A stretch of 64,000 nt of DNA, from contig JADJPF010000009.1 in NCBI GenBank assembly GCA_016713405.1, positions 1 to 64,000 of the forward strand, in the 5' to 3' direction. Made by a program: the position numbers and the translations under genes. Source of the DNA: Blastocatellia bacterium (GTDB taxonomy: Bacteria > Acidobacteriota > Blastocatellia > Chloracidobacteriales > JADJPF01). The notes under the pieces were generated by a model. It did not search any database and had not been told where the DNA came from. It saw only the letters and a list, made by a program, of their open reading frames with translations. Positions 45,750-53,346 of the stretch are shown here, piece after piece; the first letter of the stretch is position 1; the number at the start of each line of letters is the position of its first letter.

Positions 45750-45910
45750 ATTACTCCAGTCATTTAACTTATATTATTTAGCAAAATTATGAATTGGAAG
45801 GTCTTGTAAAAATCTTAAACTTAATCTTTGAGTAAAAAAGCTTTTATATTAATCATATTATTAATATAAAAGCCTTTTCAAAGTAAGAAAAAATACCAAA
45901 GAAGAACGAA

Positions 45911-46195
45911 TTAACCAAAAAAGATTAAATTATCACTTAAGGCTGTATTAAGTTTAACCATACCATCTGAAGTTGTTGAAAGCGGACTAGTTTGTAAGCT
46001 GTTAAGAAAGTCATTTATTTTATCTTTAGGAGGAACTGTTACAGATACTCCATTTTCTAATACAACACCATATTTTTGCAAAGTAGTATGTGGATCTGAA
46101 GCAAATTCTTGACGAAATTGATCATCATTTGCTAGCTTATTAAACATTTCCATTACAAGCTGAGTATTTGCGGTTGAATCAAAAGAAATTCTCAT
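45911..46195 (-). CDS. NHLP-type (nitrile hydratase leader-like) RiPP precursor peptide
   Basis: Encodes 94 aa with SD GAGGG before ATG 46195. The leader has the NHLP pattern: LANDDQFRQEFASDPHTTLQKYGV, then VSVTVPPKDKINDFL. The remaining C-terminal core is Ser/Thr-rich (TSPLSTTSDGMVKLN) and ends SDNLIFFG; it has no Cys. Thus modification, if any, would be on Ser/Thr or other residues. A SagB-like dehydrogenase follows. The pair suggests a small modified peptide of unknown activity. Family call rests on the leader; the cleavage site is not evident (no GG). Confidence 0.72.
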   Translation of the reverse strand: MRISFDSTANTQLVMEMFNKLANDDQFRQEFASDPHTTLQKYGVVLENGVSVTVPPKDKINDFLNSLQTSPLSTTSDGMVKLNTALSDNLIFFG

Positions 46196-46684
46196 ATTTG
46201 CCCTCTATCTTTCATTAGTTTTACTCTATAAAATAAGCAGTTTAAGTGTTTTTAAGTTTTGAAAATATCAAAATTTACAAATACAATAAAACCAATATAT
46301 TACTAAGTTGTGGTGAATCAATAAATGAACAAAATTGACTAAAATACTGTAAAATCTGACCCTAACAAACACTTACAATTTTACTTAATAAATAGTGTTT
46401 ATCTATCGGCCATATTACACAATTATTATTGTAATGACAAGAGACAGTATAAACTTGTTAAATTTGAATCAGTTTGGTTATTTTAGAGGATTTAGTTTTG
46501 CATAATATAATTTAAGGCTGAACTTTGAAAAAGTTTGTGAATAAAGCTTCGATTTTTTGATAATTGGTATTTATGAAAAAATTGTAAAAATTTTGGTCAA
46601 GAAAGTTTTCAAAAATAAAATAATTAAATAAAAATAAAACTAATGACTTGTATTAGCTTATTTTACTTATTTTATAAACACTTT
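46196..46684. other. Long AT-rich intergenic region
   Basis: About 490 bp without convincing coding potential. It should hold the promoter of the precursor-peptide gene near its right-hand side of 46195 and the terminator of the STT3-like gene region. I see no tRNA, strong hairpin or repeat. Confidence 0.4.
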
Positions 46685-48580
46685 TTATTTTGGGGACTCA
46701 TCTAATAAAAATTTTTTGCCTTCTAAAACATCAGTTTCAGTTATAGAAAAATCAAAGGTTTTTTCTTCAGTCTGGATTTTATATGGGCTAACGGCTTTTA
46801 CCTCTGAATATTTTTGCTCACCAACTGCATAAGGTAAAATAATAGTAAAATTACCTTCGTTATCTGTTTTTGTAGAATCAGTATAAGTTATTCTTCTTTT
46901 GGATTTGGTTTCTAATCTAGCAAAAATTTTAACAATAGAATTAGGTTTACTTTGGCCTTTAATTTCTGCTCCAGCAACATATTCATAAATCATTACATAA
47001 GGACGATCTAAATTAGGATATTTTGCTTCTGCCTCATCTACTAACCTAAAATGTCTTAAAGCCGCTTGGCCGTTGGGAATGCTATCATTAAGTAACTTAG
47101 TAAATAAACTATTTTCTGGATTTAGGTTTTGAATTTTGGCAGTTTCTTCACTATTTCTATCTAATGGCAAAGCGGTTATCTTAGTTTGCTCAAGATTTTG
47201 AGGTGTTATAACAACATAGCGAACTTTTCGCTTTTCTATCAGTTTTATTGATTCTTCAGGCGGATTAACAAAAATTAATGAACCATCTCTAATGCCTTCT
47301 CTTGCTAATTTCATATGCCCAAGAGGTGCGCCAACAACAGGTCTTTTTCCAACAACCATTAACCAATTGCCATGATCCCAAGAAACAACAACTCCATAAT
47401 CTGTTTTTTCATTTCCAGTCACACTAGTTTTAGGAGTATTTTGATCTAGCCAAATTAAGCTAGGATAAAAGTTTACAAACCCATTATTTTCTTGTGGTAA
47501 TACAATTGTTGAATTAAAACTTATTTGTGCTAAATAAGGGTATAACATCAACAAAATAACCGTTGCAAAAGCTAGCTGTTTAATAGTTTGTTGTGATTTA
47601 TTTGCTTGAGCAACCTTTTCTACAACAAATTTATTAAAAAATTCTTCAACAGCAAAACCTACAGTTAAACAAAAAGGAAAAATAAACAAAGTAGCAAATC
47701 TAATATGTAATATTGCCAAACTTGATGTAGCCAAAACCATAGCCCCAAGAGCTAAAAAGCCTGTAGATTCTTTCCATCCTTTTTTTATTACTAAAACTGT
47801 TGCTACAGGCCAAACTAAAATAAATCCAGAATAAGCCCCAATAATTGCTATTAAAGGTAATTTCCATAAAGGAGTATCTTCTTTGATCATTGCTATCATT
47901 GGATCTGATTTAAGAATAAACCCTGATACACCAGCAATTAAAAAAGCTCCAATACTTTTCCATTCTAAAAAAATAAGACCTACTAAAGATATACTAAGAG
48001 AAATAATTATTAATTTTGTTGAAATAGTAGGAAAAATTGTTGTTTTACTACGAAGAAACCATAAAAAAGCTAAAGTAGCCAAATAAAACACAAAAGATGC
48101 TAACCAACAAAGTCCTAAGCTAGGGTTAATTTCTCCAGGATCCGCAATATGTGTAACAACAAATGGTAAGAGAAAAAATAATGGAGCAATAAAAACAAAT
48201 ATTTGAATTAAAAGTATATTAAATCTACAGGATGGGTCTTTCCATTTATTCAGTATTTGTACTAATAAAATAAAACAATGAAATCCAATTAAAACTGGTA
48301 AAGCATTGGTAAATAAGATGCCTAGAGCAATGCTGGTGCCTGCATAAAAAGCATTTCTTTTTGCTAAAGCTAAATTATCATCTAAGTTTTTGCTAGCATT
48401 TAAGTAAAAAAATAAATATAAAGCTATAAAAAATGTTTCAAAAACATGGTGATCAATTACACCTAAAAAAGTAATATTCCATAGGCAGTAATGATAAAAT
48501 AACAGCCGCCCATAATCCCATGCTTTTTTGTCCAAGATTAATACCAATAAAATAAGCAAGACAAGGAATAAATGCTGCAA
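46685..48580 (-). CDS. STT3-like oligosaccharyltransferase, C-terminal piece
   Basis: Encodes most of an archaeal-style STT3/AglB-type enzyme: about 10 membrane helices, the ITFLGVIDHHVFETF loop (second acidic motif), and a periplasmic C-terminal domain with SWDHGNWLMVVGKRPVVG, the equivalent of the WWDYG sequon-binding motif, then a beta-rich end with a carboxypeptidase-regulatory-like fold (SKRRITYTDSTKTDNEGNF). It would transfer a lipid-linked glycan to Asn in N-X-S/T. The true N-terminus is on the overlapping piece at 48453-48935; one missing base in the A6 run 48465-48470 splits them. Confidence 0.8.
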   Translation of the reverse strand: MQHLFLVLLILLVLILDKKAWDYGRLLFYHYCLWNITFLGVIDHHVFETFFIALYLFFYLNASKNLDDNLALAKRNAFYAGTSIALGILFTNALPVLIGFHCFILLVQILNKWKDPSCRFNILLIQIFVFIAPLFFLLPFVVTHIADPGEINPSLGLCWLASFVFYLATLAFLWFLRSKTTIFPTISTKLIIISLSISLVGLIFLEWKSIGAFLIAGVSGFILKSDPMIAMIKEDTPLWKLPLIAIIGAYSGFILVWPVATVLVIKKGWKESTGFLALGAMVLATSSLAILHIRFATLFIFPFCLTVGFAVEEFFNKFVVEKVAQANKSQQTIKQLAFATVILLMLYPYLAQISFNSTIVLPQENNGFVNFYPSLIWLDQNTPKTSVTGNEKTDYGVVVSWDHGNWLMVVGKRPVVGAPLGHMKLAREGIRDGSLIFVNPPEESIKLIEKRKVRYVVITPQNLEQTKITALPLDRNSEETAKIQNLNPENSLFTKLLNDSIPNGQAALRHFRLVDEAEAKYPNLDRPYVMIYEYVAGAEIKGQSKPNSIVKIFARLETKSKRRITYTDSTKTDNEGNFTIILPYAVGEQKYSEVKAVSPYKIQTEEKTFDFSITETDVLEGKKFLLDESPK

Positions 48581-48935
48581 ATAAAGGTGTTGTTAGACAA
48601 GCAATTGCTACTATCCACCATTCATTAGCTTGACCTAAAGTAATTATTTTTATAAGTAGCGCGTTAATAGCTGCAAATCCAAAAGGAAGATGTACAGGAC
48701 AACCTATAGGAAAATTTACATAATAATCTATGTCTGGAGATGAAAAATTATGATTTACTAGGTATGCAATACGCCGTGCCATATAAAAAGAATCAACTGC
48801 CCTAGGGAAAATCCCAAAATCTGTTACAACGGCTCTAAAATTGCGGATATAAAGCAGAAATGTTACAAAATAAATTAGCGGCCAAAATTTGGAATAATTA
48901 GTATTTTTACTAGCATTAACTGAGTCAAGCGACAT
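48453..48935 (-). CDS. STT3-like oligosaccharyltransferase, N-terminal piece
   Basis: Encodes the first 150 residues: a cytoplasmic start, TM1, and the first periplasmic loop TDFGIFPRAVDSFYMARRIAYL, which corresponds to the DxD-type catalytic loop (here D..D) of STT3. INFPIGCPVHLPFG follows. The frame ends ...MEYYFFRCN; adding one T opposite the A6 run 48465-48470 reads through to FLGVIDHHVFE of the other piece. Joined length is about 780 aa, normal for the family. ATG 48935 follows a weak Shine-Dalgarno. Confidence 0.78.
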   Translation of the reverse strand: MSLDSVNASKNTNYSKFWPLIYFVTFLLYIRNFRAVVTDFGIFPRAVDSFYMARRIAYLVNHNFSSPDIDYYVNFPIGCPVHLPFGFAAINALLIKIITLGQANEWWIVAIACLTTPLFAAFIPCLAYFIGINLGQKSMGLWAAVILSLLPMEYYFFRCN

Positions 48936-49046
48936 AGATTTATAATCCTATAACAAGCTGTTTTGGCTAAGAATTGCAAGATAACACAATTAGCCCAGCG
49001 ATAAATCACTGGGCTAATTTCAAATGTCGCCAACCAAAATATAAGC

Positions 49047-49910
49047 TTAGTCTCTTTGTTCCATAACTTTAACTAGTGATTGCAAATCAAAATCACGGTC
49101 ACGACCGCTTAAACAAATACCAGAGCTAAGAACAGTTAAATCTTGTTTAGAAATAGCAGAAGTATGACGTTGACCATCTTTTGTTGTCCAATCTATTAGC
49201 CAATGGTCGCCACGATCCCGTAAATGCTTTAGCGAAGCCTCACCACCTAGTTTTAATGCTTTTTGCAGCCGCACTTCATCATTATTTTGCTGTGCTAATA
49301 ATCTGACTCTTTCAGCTTGTTTTTCTTTTTCTACAATAAGACTAAAAGTTAGACTGTAAGTTGTACGCATTTCTGGAGTTAGATTAGCAAATTGCAAGTC
49401 TTTAATAACAGTTTTTTTACGTAGGGCTTCACTCAATTCTTCAGCAATTATTGGGTCTGAACCTCGGTCAATATCTTCAAACCAAAAAGCCCCTCCACTA
49501 AAACGAGCTAGCACTTGCTCAAATTGAGTTGCATCTGTAACTAAGTTAATTGCTATAGGTTTAACAACTTTTAATCTTTGAAACATATCAGCTTCATTAA
49601 CTGGATAAGCAAGCCAGGTTTGTGATTGTAGTTGATAAGCCAAACGCACACGAAAAAGCTTAAAAAGCTGTAAATATTCGCTAATCATTGGCAAACTAGC
49701 TTCTTCTACAACTTCAGCAATGCTTTCATTTACTGGTTGAAAAACTGCCCAACCAATAAAATCCATTGGTCGAGGAGTAAATTTATAAACTAGTCCAGCT
49801 ACTCTAGTTTGTACTTTACCCCCTAAAACACAAGGAGCAAGAAACTGTGTTTTACACAATTCTTGCTCCTGCTCCTTAAGCTGGAGTATTAATTTCTTTA
49901 CATTAATCAT
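49047..49910 (-). CDS. Unknown protein, last gene of the Ro60/tRNA locus
   Basis: Encodes 287 aa; ATG 49910 follows CTGGAGC. Predicted mixed alpha/beta, no signal or membrane segment. It starts with a basic helix (VKKLILQLKEQEQEL), has strands near 34-60, and a C-terminal domain with many charged residues (DHWLIDWTTKDGQRH). I recognise no family. It is the third protein after the TROVE-like and vWA genes (spacing 77 bp from the latter), all on one strand, so it is probably a partner of the ribonucleoprotein, possibly one that uses or protects tRNA. That is inference from context only. Confidence 0.55.
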   Translation of the reverse strand: MINVKKLILQLKEQEQELCKTQFLAPCVLGGKVQTRVAGLVYKFTPRPMDFIGWAVFQPVNESIAEVVEEASLPMISEYLQLFKLFRVRLAYQLQSQTWLAYPVNEADMFQRLKVVKPIAINLVTDATQFEQVLARFSGGAFWFEDIDRGSDPIIAEELSEALRKKTVIKDLQFANLTPEMRTTYSLTFSLIVEKEKQAERVRLLAQQNNDEVRLQKALKLGGEASLKHLRDRGDHWLIDWTTKDGQRHTSAISKQDLTVLSSGICLSGRDRDFDLQSLVKVMEQRD

Positions 49911-49986
49911 TATTTGCTCCAGTTAAAAAATGAATTTACTAGCGATGTTAGCAAAAATGTTGGCTCTTTATGATCTACAAAGAGTT

Positions 49987-50838
49987 CTATTGGCTTTTTG
50001 TCTTTTTAACAGCATATTTGTCTAAAAATCCACGTCTACCCAATCGACCAATTGCAGAAACTACTTGTAAGCGTGGAGAAGCCAAACCGTCAGCTATCTC
50101 TTGGACATTAATTTCTTTTGACTTGTCCACTTGTTCTAAAACTAACTTGTCAAACAAGATGTTTTGAAATTCACTATCTAGCACGTTTTTGATTTCCTTT
50201 AATACTTCATCAATCTTGCTAGATTGGCTGCAATGTCCACCTGTACCATTAGCAACTTCTGTAAAAGCTCCTAAAGTAAATTTACAGTTAGTCATAGAAA
50301 TTGCATAAAGTGTAACGCGCTTTTCTTCAGCAAGTGCTGCAACGCTTTTACCAGTTAAACCACAAGGACAAAGTTCAGGCCAGCTATCACCCACATTTTT
50401 TACCTTATTAATTACATTAAGTTCGTTTATTTCTTCTAATTGGAAACCGTGTGGAGGAGCATCACCAACTAAAATAGCAAATCTACAGCTATGATCACGC
50501 CAAGACATTTGTTTACAAGCTGCTGCTAAACCGTCATAAACTGCTTCTGCCTGGTCGCCACCGCCATCAGCTTTTAAGGCTTGAATAGACTTTTGCATTT
50601 TTGCTAAATCCTTGGTTAAAGCATAGGTTTTAACTACAAATGATCTATCTTGTGGAGGATGGTCACGATATTCAACTAATCCAACTTGCCAATCTAGCCC
50701 GTTGATTGCTCCTAATGTGCTAATCATATTCAATAGGTGTTGTTTAGCCGCTTGAATAAAACTAGACATACTTCCTGTTGTATCAATTACAAAGCAAATA
50801 TCTACTTGATTTAATTGTGTATTTAATGTTGTTTTCAT
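49987..50838 (-). CDS. vWA-domain protein with C-terminal winged-helix-like end
   Basis: Encodes 283 aa. A von Willebrand A domain (about 10-215) has an intact MIDAS: D19-x-T21-x-S23 in FVIDTTGSMS, followed by LADGGGD-like loop KADGGGDQAEAVYDGL and VGDAPPHG. The last 55 residues (EINVQEIADGLASPRLQVVSAIGRLGRRGFLDKY) read as a winged helix, able to bind nucleic acid. Paired vWA proteins with TROVE proteins occur in RNA-repair operons (Burroughs and Aravind type analyses). Its ribosome-binding site GGGAGGAAG lies in a hairpin (50845-50865), suggesting translational control. Confidence 0.8.
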   Translation of the reverse strand: MKTTLNTQLNQVDICFVIDTTGSMSSFIQAAKQHLLNMISTLGAINGLDWQVGLVEYRDHPPQDRSFVVKTYALTKDLAKMQKSIQALKADGGGDQAEAVYDGLAAACKQMSWRDHSCRFAILVGDAPPHGFQLEEINELNVINKVKNVGDSWPELCPCGLTGKSVAALAEEKRVTLYAISMTNCKFTLGAFTEVANGTGGHCSQSSKIDEVLKEIKNVLDSEFQNILFDKLVLEQVDKSKEINVQEIADGLASPRLQVVSAIGRLGRRGFLDKYAVKKTKSQ

Positions 50839-50841
50839 GAC

Positions 50842-50936
50842 TTCCTCCCAGAAAACTACTGGGAGTTTCTGCTATCTTGGCGACAAGGTTGATTGGCTAT
50901 GGTGGCAGAGTCTAGCAAGATAAGCGATACTCCCAG
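50842..50936 (-). promoter_or_regulatory. Candidate SD-sequestering RNA switch between TROVE and vWA genes
   Basis: On the transcript three segments compete. CTGGGAGT (50936-50929) pairs perfectly with ACTCCCAG (50866-50859), enclosing a second helix TATCTTG/CAAGATA (50922-50916 with 50879-50873). Alternatively CTCCCAG (50865-50859) pairs with CTGGGAG (50851-50845), which overlaps the ribosome-binding site of the vWA gene. The two states are mutually exclusive; the first frees the ribosome-binding site. What would switch them is unknown. Confidence 0.5.
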
Positions 50937-50980
50937 AATCTTAAGCTATCTGTAGTTGTCGGATAGGTTGTTTGTTAACT

Positions 50981-52402
50981 CTAGTAGGCAATGGCATTGC
51001 TAGAATCTCCATTAACAATTCTAACCGAGAAGGTCGTGCTAAAAGTGGCACGATGTTTGGCAAGAGAGTAGTAGTCACCCTTAAAAGTCAAAGTGTCAAA
51101 AGTTACTCTGTTTTGTTGTAATTGAGTTTCTAAGTAATCGCTAGGATGTCCTAACTTTACAATGATTATGTTTGGCATTACTTTTAGCTCTTCGCAGTAA
51201 CGCTTATAAGCATCCATAAAGTAAGGCGCGGTGTTTTCACCCTCGTCAGTTACAATAATAAACTGCTCAACAACTTGCTTTCTTAGTCGCATTGTTTCAA
51301 CAGGTGCGCCAATGCTAGTGCTACCAGTTGGGTAAATGTGCTGGAAAGCCTTGTCCCAGTGAGTTAGCTCTTTACCTTCGGCTACAATTGGATAAGCTAA
51401 AGTGTCAAAAGCATAAACAAACAAACTTCCTTGACTAATACCAGAAACTAAAGCAGCAATCTGCTTACCAGCTTCAATTGCTGTAGTCATACTGCTACTT
51501 TTGTCTACTAGCAAACCTGTAGATTTAGTAATCTGACCACGTTTTGCAACTTGTTGGTTAACAATATCCTCTAGCCGAGCAACTGTTTCTTGGTCTAGCT
51601 GTGTTACTTCAGCAGCCTTTACAGCCTTAAAAGCAGATACCCGATTAGATTGAGTTGCTTTTGTTAACTTACTATCAATTAACTGCTTAACATCCTTGTG
51701 GTCAAAAGCACCACGAGATTTTAAAGAGTTAAGGTTGTTGATTACCTCTTGAGGTGTCATTGCATTTACTAAAGCAACAAACACGGCTGGGGTAATTTGT
51801 TTAATTGCACCAATTGCAATTGTGTAAGGAATATTTTGTTCAACAATTAATTGAGCTTGTTCTGCTGCACTGTTAGCTTTTGCTAATTTCTTGATCATAA
51901 AAGCGATAGTGTCAGCAGGTGGATTGTCCTTAAATAAAATTGCGTCTGCACGCTCACTAGGTCTTATATGCAAGCTAGCATAGAGGTGTTTCATTGCCTT
52001 ACGCGCTCTAATTGCAGCACGGTCAAAAAACACTGTGTTTTTCTCGCGCTCTTGCAAGTAGCCTTTTACAGCAGTTCTAGTTGAACGTGGCAGCTTACCA
52101 GATTGCTTTTTCATAAAGTCCACAATACGGGAAACCTCGTAAGGTGGGAATTGTTGTAGCAACATAAAACCTGCGTCCCGATGTTCAGTTAACTTGCTGG
52201 AAAGCAAATTAGCTACAAAAACTTCTTTATGGTCGCGTACATCGCCATTAGCTTGATACCATACAGCTAAATGACCATAAAAAATTGGGTCAAGTTCAAT
52301 GAAATCTTTATGCAATGCTGCTACTTGTTCTAACTGCCGATGTGGAGTAGTAAGCAAACTGTTTAACATTTCTAGTCTAAGATCACGCTCAAAAGCACGC
52401 AT
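50981..52402 (-). CDS. TROVE/Ro60-like RNA-binding protein with vWA domain
   Basis: Encodes 473 aa. Residues 1-280 are helical repeats resembling a bacterial TROVE ring (TTPHRQLEQVAALHKDFIELDP; GHLAVWYQANGDVRDHKEVF; AMKHLYASLHIRPSERADAILF). Residues 293-460 form a vWA domain with MIDAS D300-x-S302-x-S304 (DKSSSM), TGSTS and VTDEGEN. Ro60 proteins bind the stem of Y RNAs and misfolded RNA ends in a ring pore. Assignment as Ro60-like rests on this architecture plus six Y-RNA-like genes immediately upstream on the same strand. ATG 52402 is preceded by AAGGAGGTGATCC, a 13-nt perfect match to the usual 16S tail. A different HEAT-vWA family cannot be excluded. Confidence 0.68.
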   Translation of the reverse strand: MRAFERDLRLEMLNSLLTTPHRQLEQVAALHKDFIELDPIFYGHLAVWYQANGDVRDHKEVFVANLLSSKLTEHRDAGFMLLQQFPPYEVSRIVDFMKKQSGKLPRSTRTAVKGYLQEREKNTVFFDRAAIRARKAMKHLYASLHIRPSERADAILFKDNPPADTIAFMIKKLAKANSAAEQAQLIVEQNIPYTIAIGAIKQITPAVFVALVNAMTPQEVINNLNSLKSRGAFDHKDVKQLIDSKLTKATQSNRVSAFKAVKAAEVTQLDQETVARLEDIVNQQVAKRGQITKSTGLLVDKSSSMTTAIEAGKQIAALVSGISQGSLFVYAFDTLAYPIVAEGKELTHWDKAFQHIYPTGSTSIGAPVETMRLRKQVVEQFIIVTDEGENTAPYFMDAYKRYCEELKVMPNIIIVKLGHPSDYLETQLQQNRVTFDTLTFKGDYYSLAKHRATFSTTFSVRIVNGDSSNAIAY

Positions 52403-52416
52403 TGGATCACCTCCTT
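52403..52416 (-). promoter_or_regulatory. Exceptionally long Shine-Dalgarno of the TROVE-like gene
   Basis: The transcript reads AAGGAGGTGATCC just before ATG 52402, the complement of the entire anti-SD tail GGATCACCTCCTT of bacterial 16S rRNA. Most genes here match 5-7 nt. Confidence 0.8.
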
Positions 52417-52441
52417 CTAAAAATAAAGAGAATAGATTTTT

Positions 52442-52582
52442 CTATTTTGTGTAAGTTATAAAAGCTGTTTTAGATTGGCTACAAAAGCAGGAGTTGAACC
52501 CGCCACCTACAGTGTTGAAGACTGTCGCTCTACCGAATGAGCTATTTTGTATGTAAGCTTTAATAGTTAGGACACAAAATAG
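52442..52582 (-). ncRNA. Y-RNA-like element 1 enclosing a complete tRNA with anticodon UCA
   Basis: An 11-bp perfect terminal inverted repeat (CTATTTTGTGT / ACACAAAATAG) with the array-wide inner motifs: 5' strand CCTAACTATTAAAGCTTACAT, 3' strand AGCTTTTATAACTTACAC, where AAAGCT pairs with AGCTTT and CC bulges. Inside is a full tRNA in normal order (52476-52551). The layout is a Y-RNA stem joined to a tRNA module, as described for bacterial YrlA RNAs. It is the element nearest the TROVE-like gene. Confidence 0.75.
52476..52551 (-). tRNA. tRNA (anticodon UCA) embedded in Y-RNA-like element 1
   Basis: Acceptor TACAAAA/TTTTGTA, D arm GCTC..GAGC, anticodon stem ACAGT/ACTGT with loop CTTCAAC (anticodon TCA), T arm GCGGG/CCTGC with TTCAACT, discriminator G and encoded CCA. 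Normal class-I size, so not a selenocysteine tRNA by shape. UCA would read UGA as a suppressor or as Trp; no Trp tRNA occurs elsewhere in the window. Confidence 0.75.
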
Positions 52583-52591
52583 AAAACTTGT

Positions 52592-52633
52592 GAAAAAATT
52601 CTTAGAGCCTATAAAATAGCCTTAGAATTTTTA
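52592..52633 (-). terminator. Terminator-like hairpin between Y-like elements 1 and 2
   Basis: AAAAATTCT pairs with AGAATTTTT on the transcript with a partly paired loop and a run of six T at the end. It may separate or process the elements. Confidence 0.45.
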
Positions 52634-52650
52634 ATAACTTGTAGGGATTT

Positions 52651-52781
52651 GCTGTCTTGTATAAGTTGCAAAAACTGTTTTGAGTATACGTGGGAATCGA
52701 ACCCACAATACACAGCTTATGATGCTGTTGCTCTACCATTGAGCGAGTATGTAAGTTTTTCCTATAAGGATACAAGACAGC
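52651..52781 (-). ncRNA. Y-RNA-like element 2 enclosing a tRNA-like module, anticodon CAU
   Basis: A 12-bp perfect terminal repeat (GCTGTCTTGTAT / ATACAAGACAGC) and the array motifs ACTTACAT (5') and CAACTTATAC (3'). The inner module keeps D arm GCTC..GAGC, anticodon stem ACAGC/GCTGT with loop ATCATAA (CAT) and T arm GTGGG/CCCAC with TTCGATT, in normal order. The acceptor stem is reduced to ATAC/GTAT and no CCA follows, so maturation to a functional tRNA is doubtful. Confidence 0.72.
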
Positions 52782-52797
52782 AAAACTTATTTAATTT

Positions 52798-52988
52798 CAG
52801 TAATATACGGCCAGTCATAATATTATCGTGTAAGTTGTCAAAGCCTTTTTTTGCCATCTACCCGCCATAAGTTTTTGGGGCGGGTTTTAGGAATCGAACC
52901 TAAGTTATAACTAATTTGCAGTTAGTTTGTAGTATGTAAGCTTTAATGATTAGGACACGTTTTGATTATGCTTGCCCGTATATTACTG
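52798..52988 (-). ncRNA. Y-RNA-like element 3 with circularly permuted tRNA-Cys-like module
   Basis: Terminal 13-bp repeat CAGTAATATACGG / CCGTATATTACTG and an inner CGTGT/ACACG helix with the common CCTAATCATTAAAGCTTAC motif. Order on the transcript: anticodon arm (loop CTGCAAA, anticodon GCA), T arm (TTAGG/CCTAA, loop TTCGATT), 3' acceptor ACCCGCC, a 12-nt loop, then 5' acceptor GGCGGGT and a degenerate D region (GATGGCAAA). The 7-bp acceptor pairs perfectly although its halves are in reversed order, the hallmark of a permuted tRNA. Confidence 0.68.
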
Positions 52989-53003
52989 ATAGTGAATAAT
53001 TTA

Positions 53004-53098
53004 TTGCTTCACGTAAGTTGAAAAAGCTGTTCGTTTCACCATATTCTGATTCTAAGTCAGACGTGTTTGTAAGCTTTATCTATCAGGACATGAAGCAA
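53004..53098 (-). ncRNA. Y-RNA-like element 4, minimal, with anticodon-arm hairpin only
   Basis: Terminal repeat TTGCTTCACGT / ACATGAAGCAA (one G-U) and the conserved strands TGTCCTGATAGATAAAGCTTAC and AGCTTTTTCAACTTACG. Inside only one tRNA arm remains: TCTGA-CTTAGAA-TCAGA, a canonical 5-bp/7-nt anticodon arm with anticodon TAG. No T, D or acceptor arm is visible. At 95 nt it is the size of classical Y RNAs. Confidence 0.62.
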
Positions 53099-53142
53099 GA
53101 AATCTCGGTAAAATCTAAATATTTTTCTTTCTTAAAAGGGTT

Positions 53143-53307
53143 TTTTGTTCTGCACAAGTTGAAAAAGCTATCTTTCACGAGTTGCTCTACCATTGAGCTA
53201 CGGCCCCATAAGAGTTTTAGACGGAGCCGACAGGATTTGAACCTGCAACCTTCTGATTAACAGTCAGTAGTGTGTGTAAGCTTCACCGATTAGGGTGCAG
53301 AACAAAA
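53143..53307 (-). ncRNA. Y-RNA-like element 5 with circularly permuted tRNA-Asn
   Basis: Terminal 13-bp repeat TTTTGTTCTGCAC / GTGCAGAACAAAA with conserved CCCTAATCGGTGAAGCTTACA and AGCTTTTTCAACTTGTG strands. Order on the transcript: anticodon arm (ACTGA-CTGTTAA-TCAG, anticodon GTT), T arm (GCAGG/CCTGT, TTCAAAT), 3' acceptor CGGCTCC, 14-nt linker, 5' acceptor GGGGCCG, then TA and D arm GCTC..GAGC. All seven acceptor pairs form. Rejoined at the D/anticodon junction it is an ordinary tRNA-Asn. Confidence 0.75.
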
Positions 53308-53346
53308 CTTTATAAATAAGTAAATAAAAACTTAATCTTTTATTTA

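Noticed and set aside
46196..46684. Hidden small gene or ncRNA in the long intergenic gap
   Set aside because: No open frame with a ribosome-binding site and no strong hairpin found by eye.
52476..52551. Selenocysteine tRNA
   Set aside because: Anticodon is UCA but acceptor, T stem and variable arm have ordinary class-I lengths.
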